From assembly GCA_020186115.1 (NCBI GenBank), contig WSYJ01000099.1:744001-808000 (forward strand): a stretch of 64,000 bases of DNA, read 5' to 3'. Positions 58,130 to 64,000 of this stretch are shown here, one piece after another. The notes below the pieces were generated by a model. The model was not told the DNA's origin, did not search any database, and was given only the letters and a program-made list of their open reading frames with translations. This DNA is from Histomonas meleagridis. Its lineage: Eukaryota; Parabasalia; Tritrichomonadida; Dientamoebidae. Within the stretch, counting starts at the first letter, position 1. The number at the start of each line of letters is the position of its first letter. A program made the position numbers and the translations under genes.

Positions 58130-59151
58130 GTCATGAGTCATGAGCCATCCCATTTCAGGCTTCAGTTGGAATGTGTTTGGGTCTTGCGAAGAGACCGACG
58201 AAACCAGCGGATATTTTCATCGGCATACTATCGCCGTCAGGGGAACTTGATTTTGAATGGGATATCGACAATTTCTTCTGCAATTTCTGCTCTAGTCGAT
58301 ATCTTATCCAAACTCAACTTTTTCATTATCTTTGTCGTATGGGAAAAAACACTGTAGAACCAGCCATCGTAATATCCTGGATCATAAATACCATGCCCGT
58401 TCTTCACGCGAACCATATTTTTCCAGAATTCTTTGTTGACTTTCCCTTTCTTCGTGTTGATGATTTCTGTTATCACTGGTTTTAAGTTTGGATGTCCACC
58501 ACTCATTTCATATTTTCTCAATGAAATTTAGTTTCTCTTCAAAGGTTTTCCCAGTCTCAATCAGTGCCTTCAATAGTTACATAAGAATTCCACAAGAACA
58601 CATCATGCATGAATAATCAAAATAATTTTTGAAAGTGGCCATTATCGTTAATTGACATGTGCTGAGTGAAACTGGTGTAGTGGTCGTAAAGTTTGGTGTG
58701 ATCCCTTCAATGAGATCTCGTGGTATATTATCAGAAATTTTTTCGTTGATTTCAGAAAAGATACTCATCAATCTTCAACTGTGGCTGTACTTGGTGTGAG
58801 ATCAGTACGATCTACACAAAGTTCCTTTTTGCCTTGAAAGTCAACAAAACTGCTCCTGAATTTTTCTGAATTATTGTTAATGTGTCGTGAAAATCCTTGT
58901 AAAATTAAAAGCCAAACGATGTCAGGACTAAGAGTAAACGGATAGTGACGTTTGTAGGCTGATATAAATCCTTGAAAAACAGTGTTATTTCCATAATTTA
59001 CATAATCTTGGTCAATGGACGTACAATAAAAACGATTCTTTTTTGTTAACATCTTGATTATTTCATCTTTTGTTGACTTAGGAAGTCCTTCGGTAGGTGG
59101 TTCAAGTTCTTCAATTTGAACAATTGTTGCTGAACTCTTTGGATCCAACAT
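58130..59151 (-). pseudogene. DUF4419-domain protein pseudogene
   Basis: From ATG at 59151 (MLDPKSSATIVQIEELE) the first frame holds the DUF4419 signature 'FQGFISAYKRHYPFTLSPDIVWLLILQGFSRHINNNSEKFRSSFV'. At 58768 'TVED' meets a stop because a G appears lost (GATTGATG for GATTGGATG). The next frame continues 'SIFSEINEKISDNIPRDLIEGITPNFTTTTP' and 'CMMCSCGI'. A third (58521 and below) contains 'EFWKNMVRVKNGHGIYDPGYYDGWFYSVF', matching 'FW..i...gs...gWi..F'. Several stops lie between, so the gene is inactive. DUF4419 is mostly fungal/bacterial/amoebal, function unknown. Confidence 0.75.
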
Positions 59152-60015
59152 GAAAAAATGAAATCATGAACAATTGGCATTTTTAAATATAAAATATGTC
59201 AACAGAGGAAAATTCTGTCAACGCCAGAGGGTTGACACCATAATAAACTATTCATTTTTTCCGAATAAAGTTTTATTTTACAACAACGAGTTCTCAAAAA
59301 TTGTCAATGTGTAGCTGAATATGAGTTTGACACATAACGATCAAAACCAATTCGAAAAGTGGGCGTCATACAAAAAGTGAAATCCACGATCAAAAACGAG
59401 TGTAAAAGTCGCTCGTTTGAATACTTTACATTTCAAAACAAAAAATCAATTTTTATCGAAATTCGCTTATACGATCTTTTTTCAACTTTCGTACATTCAT
59501 ATAATAATTCAATATATTAAAATATCATTATTAAAAGAAATTCTACCGACTATAATATAAGATATTGTAATTTGATTATTCAATATATATATGGTCAAGA
59601 TATTTCGTTTTAATTCGAGAATTATTTGATTTTTTTGGTTTATTTCATCATTTTTCCTATTATAAATATTACCAATTTCGTTTTCCTTCCCCAGGCTGAT
59701 ATTCATTTTAGAGATGTACTCCAAAGCCTCGACTTTTTGATGAGACGTCTTCGCATAGGAATTTTATTTTGATTAACAGAAAAAGTTGGAATGATGAATT
59801 CAAAATATTGTCAGTAATTACTGACATCCCTCTGTCAACGCCTCAAAAAAATCGAAACAGGAGACTAATGATTAATAAATATTTTTTATGTTCATGTTAT
59901 TATTAATATATTTATTATATATCATTTTAAATTATTACAACCTGATATCGGTCTTGCGATTTAAGTTAGATAGCACAAAAATTTCTCTTAGAGCTGTTAG
60001 ATGTATTGAACAAAA
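59152..60015. other. Long gap, no gene seen
   Basis: AT-rich. Contains TGTCAACGCCAGAGGGTTGACA-like text near 59216-59236, part of which recurs near 59830 (CCCTCTGTCAACGCC) in inverted order, making a 15-20-bp inverted pair about 600 bp apart. No open frame with coding character. Confidence 0.35.
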
Positions 60016-60747
60016 ATGGAAAACGACAATCACTTTGTATTCGCCTCTTCTTTCAAAGATAATAAAACATTTGATAACAATACATTTTATATAATGTCAA
60101 AATTTTCCATAATTACTCGAAAAGTGAAACAATTGGATAAGTTTGTTCGATTCCAAATGAAACACAAAATACAAGATTTTGATTTTTTTAAACCTGTCCT
60201 ATCAACAGATATCATCAAAGTTGAAGGACCAGTACCAAACACAAAGCCAGTTTCTCAATATTTAAATAATAATCAAAGCAAAAAGAAAAATAGAAGAAGA
60301 AATAAAAAAGGGAAACCAAATCAAACGAAGTTACCACAAATTCGAGAAACACAAGAAGAAATTGATGCATGGATTGCAGAAAGGAAAAAAAGATTTCCTA
60401 CAAGATCAAGAGTTAACACAAAATTACAAGAAGAAATTGACCGAGAAGAGCGTGGCGCAATAAGTCTTAATGGTGATTCCAAAAACAAAGAAAAACAAAA
60501 AAGAATTTCGCCAATTGAAGCATCAACAAAATCACCTGTCAAAATACATTCTTTCATTGATGAACTTACTGAAGATGAAGAAAGGCGAGAGAGAAGTATA
60601 ATTCTCCAATGTTTTAGATATTTTGTACGTCATAACTTTTTACAAGATCCACTCATAATTTCTCAAACAGATCAACAAAATGAAGAAGAGGATGAGTGTT
60701 CAACATCATATGATTCATATTCAGAACATCAAGAGGACGAAAACTAG
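60016..60747 (+). CDS. NUFIP1: NUFIP1-like protein (snoRNP assembly)
   Basis: 243 residues from ATG at 60016. A basic stretch (KKKNRRRNKKGKP, about 92-104) precedes 'ETQEEIDAWIAERKKRFPTRSRVNTKLQEE' (about 112-140), the NUFIP1 signature 'T.EEI..Wi.ERrk.yPT..ni..K..e'. The rest is charged, and the C-terminus is acidic (EEEDECSTSYDSYSEHQEDEN). NUFIP1/Rsa1 links the R2TP chaperone to box C/D snoRNP proteins during assembly in the nucleus. The protein is short for the family, but the core motif is clear. No zinc finger is seen. Confidence 0.75.
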   Translation: MENDNHFVFASSFKDNKTFDNNTFYIMSKFSIITRKVKQLDKFVRFQMKHKIQDFDFFKPVLSTDIIKVEGPVPNTKPVSQYLNNNQSKKKNRRRNKKGKPNQTKLPQIRETQEEIDAWIAERKKRFPTRSRVNTKLQEEIDREERGAISLNGDSKNKEKQKRISPIEASTKSPVKIHSFIDELTEDEERRERSIILQCFRYFVRHNFLQDPLIISQTDQQNEEEDECSTSYDSYSEHQEDEN

Positions 60748-60901
60748 GAAACATTTTACTATTTATTTTCTAACATACGATAGAAATTTCAATGCTAAAT
60801 TTCTATCGTTCTATTGAAAATCAGTTCATTTTCAACAAAAAATTTTTGATACTATCCAATAAATCTTATACATATATTTTATTAAGCACATATTCATTTT
60901 C

Positions 60902-62497
60902 TTAATCATTTTCATCGTCACCGCCCTCAAGCATTGCAATTACAGTTGCAATATTTGAAATATAATTTGAGATTTCCGCAATTCGTTTTCTATTTCTTTC
61001 CAAATCTGTTTGTCTTGCATTTGATGTCAAAATTTCTATTTTCCTTTTATACATATTTGTTATGTCTTCTTGTCGTCGATATAGTTTAGTAGTTCTATGT
61101 TCGTGAGATTGCGTAATTGTTGTTAATAACGAATCTTTATCTACAAGAATACTTCGAATTTCATCAGAAACATCTAAAATCGCGCCTTGACTAAATTTCT
61201 CCCATAATCGAACGCATATGTCCATTACCTTTTCATTGTAATCATTCTCAAGATTACGAATCGAGCCGAAAAATAAAATTATTTTGTCGTTGATGATGTT
61301 CATTCGATCATCAAGTTCAGTTTCATACATATGAATCATTTCTGTGACTTGATCAACTAATGAGAATTCTTCCGTAAAAAGTTCATCTTTAATTTCATCA
61401 ATTTCAGTAAGAAATGTTTTGTTTTCATTGCTTTCATTGGTCTCATTTGTTTGTTCTTCTTCAGTATTAAATGACTCCATAAAAACTCTGCGTCTTCGTT
61501 CTAAATCTTTGACAATTTCAACCATTTGAAGGCGATTTTCTTCGGATATATAATTATAGGCTTGATTAAATAAAGATTCTTCTTCATCAAGTAAACGGTT
61601 TTGGACGATCATTTCATTCACAAAACTTTCTATCGTACGTTTGAGATCATCTGTAAATTTTAGATATGGTTCAGCAATTTCACTGATAGTACGTATCTTG
61701 TTATGGTCACTGTCTTTCCTAAAAAGAGAATTATGAAGATTGGAGATTTTGGTAAGGAATGAATCTCTAAGAAGTTGATTCCTAGCTTCTTCTGCTTTCT
61801 TTGTTTCTTGTTGTACCCTTTCGTAGTCGTCACTTTGTTGAAGGTTGTTTAGATTTTCTGAATTTCTTTCCTTTGCATCAATAATGTCAGCAGCAGTTAC
61901 ACGTGCATAATCTAGAAAGCGAAGGTTGGGTAGATAGGCAAGGACTGTGAGTTTGAATATTTCTTTTTCTCTAATTGGATTTTCTGTTAATGTAAGAACA
62001 CGGAGTGCTTTTAACTTGAATAAATGGGCTAACTCGCCAAGGTCTTCTATCTTATTTCTACCTAAAGATAAAAGCTTAAGCTTTGGAAGAATTGGAAAAC
62101 CTTCAATTTTTTTGATTTGATTATTAAACAATGAAAGTTCTTCAAGTTCAACAAGAGTTTCTAGCCCATCAAAACTTGAAATCTGATTGAAAGAAAGATC
62201 AAGTTTTTTAAGTGTTACCAATGTTGTTAAATTTTCAATTTTTGTAATTAAATTATTGGACAAATTTAATTCCTGCAAACTGGTATAACATTGCAAATTA
62301 TCAATTTTTCTTATATGCATGTATGAAAGACGAAGAACTTTGATATCAGGAGGAGAAAGAGAAATGATTCCATTCCCATTTTTTTCTGATTCTTCAAGTC
62401 TTTCTCTTTCTGATTCTGTTAGGCCATTTCTTGCACCAATTTGAAGTAATGTTTCATTTATAACGACTGGTTTTGGGTCTGAAAATTCCTCGTTCAT
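60902..62497 (-). CDS. DRC3: DRC3 (LRRC48), nexin-dynein regulatory complex subunit
   Basis: 531 residues from ATG at 62497 (MNEEFSDPKPVVINETLLQI). The N-terminal 'VINETLLQIGA' is followed by SDS22-like leucine-rich repeats (about residues 50-180): 'IRKIDNLQCYTSLQELNLSNN', 'LKKLDLSFNQISSFDGLETL', 'LEELSLFNNQIKKIEGF', 'LKLLSLGRNKIEDL' and the cap 'NPIREKEIFKLTVLAYLPNLRFLDYARV'. A long coiled coil follows. This order and the 'LDYxR' cap match DRC3 of the axonemal nexin-dynein regulatory complex. The longer open frame starts at GTG (62551). ACGGTT (minus strand, 62514-62519) lies about 17 bp upstream of the ATG. Confidence 0.88.
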   Translation of the reverse strand: MNEEFSDPKPVVINETLLQIGARNGLTESERERLEESEKNGNGIISLSPPDIKVLRLSYMHIRKIDNLQCYTSLQELNLSNNLITKIENLTTLVTLKKLDLSFNQISSFDGLETLVELEELSLFNNQIKKIEGFPILPKLKLLSLGRNKIEDLGELAHLFKLKALRVLTLTENPIREKEIFKLTVLAYLPNLRFLDYARVTAADIIDAKERNSENLNNLQQSDDYERVQQETKKAEEARNQLLRDSFLTKISNLHNSLFRKDSDHNKIRTISEIAEPYLKFTDDLKRTIESFVNEMIVQNRLLDEEESLFNQAYNYISEENRLQMVEIVKDLERRRRVFMESFNTEEEQTNETNESNENKTFLTEIDEIKDELFTEEFSLVDQVTEMIHMYETELDDRMNIINDKIILFFGSIRNLENDYNEKVMDICVRLWEKFSQGAILDVSDEIRSILVDKDSLLTTITQSHEHRTTKLYRRQEDITNMYKRKIEILTSNARQTDLERNRKRIAEISNYISNIATVIAMLEGGDDEND

Positions 62498-62723
62498 TTG
62501 TTTTAGCGAATTTAACCGTCGTTGTACATTCTTCAAAATTTGTTTAAACACAAATTCTAAGCAAACAGAAGATTACTTAGTTTAAATGATTTTAAAAGGC
62601 AATTTTGGCCATGCTTGGGTGTATATTAATGAAGAATATACTTTCAAACCAACAAAAAAATTTTTTGCATTCATATTAATATAAAAATTACAATAAAATA
62701 TTAAACAAAGTAAAAATGTTTGT

Positions 62724-64000
62724 TTATTTATTTTTATTTTTTAACATATAGCGATTAAAAAAGATGTTTTTAACCATTTTGATTGTATATATAACGCGTG
62801 CTCTCAAAAGAAGTGCAAGTACCAAAAAGCATAAAGAAATAGTTATAGTATCATATGAATCTGTTAAAACTTTTACAAAATATTCTGTATTTGTTCTGTC
62901 TGCCATGAAAACAAATCTAAATAAGCATTCAACAAAAATAATAAATTTCAGAATTTTTGCAAAAAATGTTATTTTAGGATTGATTTGTATTGCTTTTGAT
63001 ATATAATCAAATGCCATCTGGATATTTTTATGATAATAAATTGCCATAGCGAAAGAACTTTCATAATGAATATCTGCTTTAGTTTTATGATAATCATAAA
63101 CGGTTTTATATTGAAAATCAGGAGCCGTTAAATTAACGTATTCTTCGATTTGAGTGTTATTTAACTTCAGGAAATTGGATAACAAAGCAGCCTTTTTAAT
63201 TGATTCAACATTTCCTACGTAAGACAACAATAAATATATCTTATACGCATATAAGTAGTCTCTTTCTATTTCTGCATTTTTGGCAATTCTTTTCATTTCA
63301 TCAAATATTACCAAATTTTGAGAATAATTAAAAAGAATGGAATATGCCTTCTTTTTACTTCGCATTGTTCCGATTCCATTAAGTTTCATATAAGCCCTTT
63401 CTACAGGAGAAATATTTTTTTCCTTTAAAAATTTATACTTTTTCCTTTGCGTGATGTTATTCCTGATGACATAATCCAAAAGTGCTTGAGAAAAATTACT
63501 ATCAAATGAAATATTAAAGAACTCTTCAGACTTTTCTTTATCCCCAATTTCTTCAAAATACTTAGATAAAACATATGAACAAATTGGATCATTAATGTTA
63601 TTGATTTCAGATATGTTGAATTTAGTGAGATTTTTCTCTACATATTTACCTGTAATAAAGAAATACATAGAAGGACATTGATTAGCATATCGAGCATTGA
63701 TAAAATGAGAAATATTGTTGGATGATTTGAATAATAAATTTTTTGAACGATTACTTAAATCGATCATTTCATGAAGAAAATACAATGACCCATGATCGTA
63801 TTCTGATTCTATTGTGTTTAATAGAGGGAATATGTCAAAAAATGCATTTTTAAAATTACGAGAATAGTGGATTCCAAATCTAGAATGAAAAGATAGGTGA
63901 AAACTACTGTATATTGATTCATTATTTAAAGTTTCAAATGATTTTGTTATGTTTGGTTTACATCCAATTCCAAAATAATCAAAAAAAGAAAGCATTTCTT
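62724..64000 (-). CDS. SEL1L/HRD3-like ERAD adaptor, C-terminal part, runs off window end
   Basis: The minus strand is open from the window edge to 62724, and the frame continues past the ATG at 63995, so the N-terminus is probably beyond the window. About 425 residues contain degenerate Sel1/TPR-type helices ('YVLSKYFEEIGDKEKSEEFFNISFDSNFSQAL', 'VERAYMKLNGIGTMRSKKKAYSILF', 'YLYAYKIYLLLSYVGNVESIKKAALLS'). A final 'SSFAMAIYYHKNIQMAFDYISKAIQINPK' is followed by a membrane helix near the C-terminus (ITISLCFLVLALLL) and a basic tail. This is the SEL1L/HRD3 layout; HRD3 scaffolds the HRD1 ubiquitin ligase at the ER and recognises misfolded proteins. Several N-glycosylation sequons fit a luminal domain. 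Confidence 0.6.
   Translation of the reverse strand, partial: EMLSFFDYFGIGCKPNITKSFETLNNESIYSSFHLSFHSRFGIHYSRNFKNAFFDIFPLLNTIESEYDHGSLYFLHEMIDLSNRSKNLLFKSSNNISHFINARYANQCPSMYFFITGKYVEKNLTKFNISEINNINDPICSYVLSKYFEEIGDKEKSEEFFNISFDSNFSQALLDYVIRNNITQRKKYKFLKEKNISPVERAYMKLNGIGTMRSKKKAYSILFNYSQNLVIFDEMKRIAKNAEIERDYLYAYKIYLLLSYVGNVESIKKAALLSNFLKLNNTQIEEYVNLTAPDFQYKTVYDYHKTKADIHYESSFAMAIYYHKNIQMAFDYISKAIQINPKITFFAKILKFIIFVECLFRFVFMADRTNTEYFVKVLTDSYDTITISLCFLVLALLLRARVIYTIKMVKNIFFNRYMLKNKNK

Noticed and set aside
59216-59840. Inverted GTTGACA/TGTCAAC pair as transposon ends
   Set aside because: Only about 15-20 bases match, with no coding content or duplication between; insufficient to call an element.

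Overview
The window is protist nuclear DNA, AT-rich and gene-dense, and almost certainly from a parabasalid (trichomonad); a Tritrichomonas-type genome is my best guess. The grounds are: very compact genes with almost no introns; initiator-like TCATTT or CCATWW motifs a few bases before start codons; one canonical intron (GTATGT, ACTAAC, AG) in a protein kinase; BspA-type LRR surface proteins; GH5-like and transglutaminase-like surface proteins; the DUF3447-plus-ankyrin family; bacterial-type accessory genes (DUF4272, DUF4419, metallo-beta-lactamase fold); and several basal-body or axoneme genes. The species call is inference.

Layout. 1-2.7 kb: importin-beta (5' part only) and a reticulon-like ER protein. 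2.76-4.2 kb: an ankyrin array (minus). 4.7-9.1 kb: an STPGR/SHIPPO axonemal protein and a membrane-anchored GH5-like glycosidase. 10.5-14.4 kb: an Aquarius-like spliceosomal helicase with a long acidic tail. 15.7-23.4 kb: a GRP-motif protein, a bromodomain protein, two small unknowns, the divergent pair TatD/DUF4272, and the divergent pair Chibby-like/RPGRIP1-like. 23.8-26.4 kb: an ankyrin gene ending in FG-type repeats and running into an element with inverted ends. 26.6-42.1 kb: a housekeeping block (Cyc8-like TPR, PAP2-like, ADF/cofilin, redox-less PDI, POC1, V-ATPase e, tRNA-Glu, CAMK-type kinase, GOT1, PMCA-type calcium pump, SLC35F-like transporter). 42.3-48.3 kb: decayed and surface genes (LCAT-like pseudogene, ankyrin relic, BspA protein, transglutaminase/BspA/GA-like-repeat pseudogene). 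48.6-50.6 kb: AFG2-like AAA ATPase. 51-56 kb: three ankyrin loci in successive states of decay. 56.2-64 kb: an unknown disordered protein, MBL and DUF4419 pseudogenes, NUFIP1-like, DRC3 and a SEL1/HRD3-like gene that runs off the end.

Most unusual feature. In every ankyrin locus, each ~30-codon ankyrin block is separated from the next by a spacer that breaks the reading frame. Measured from the last conserved Asp codon to the next Thr-Ala-Leu, the spacer is exactly 80 nt in 17 junctions spread over five loci and both strands, giving a strict 170-bp period, although the spacer sequences have diverged strongly. Exceptions are 43, 63, 63 and 67 nt, so all three frame phases occur while the repeats on both sides stay open. 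Clearly dead copies have drifted lengths (84 and about 77 nt). This looks like one removable, length-measured intervening sequence per ankyrin repeat. It lacks the GTATGT/ACTAAC signals of the normal intron in this window, and some junctions lack a terminal AG. I could not place the exact boundaries.

Other themes: a concentration of cilium/basal-body genes (STPGR, Chibby-like, RPGRIP1-like, POC1, DRC3), two very compact divergent promoters, a recurring ACGGT motif just upstream of start codons, and several laterally acquired or surface genes decaying in place. Many open frames in the window begin at TTG or GTG; for a eukaryote I moved those starts to the first plausible ATG, stated in each entry.
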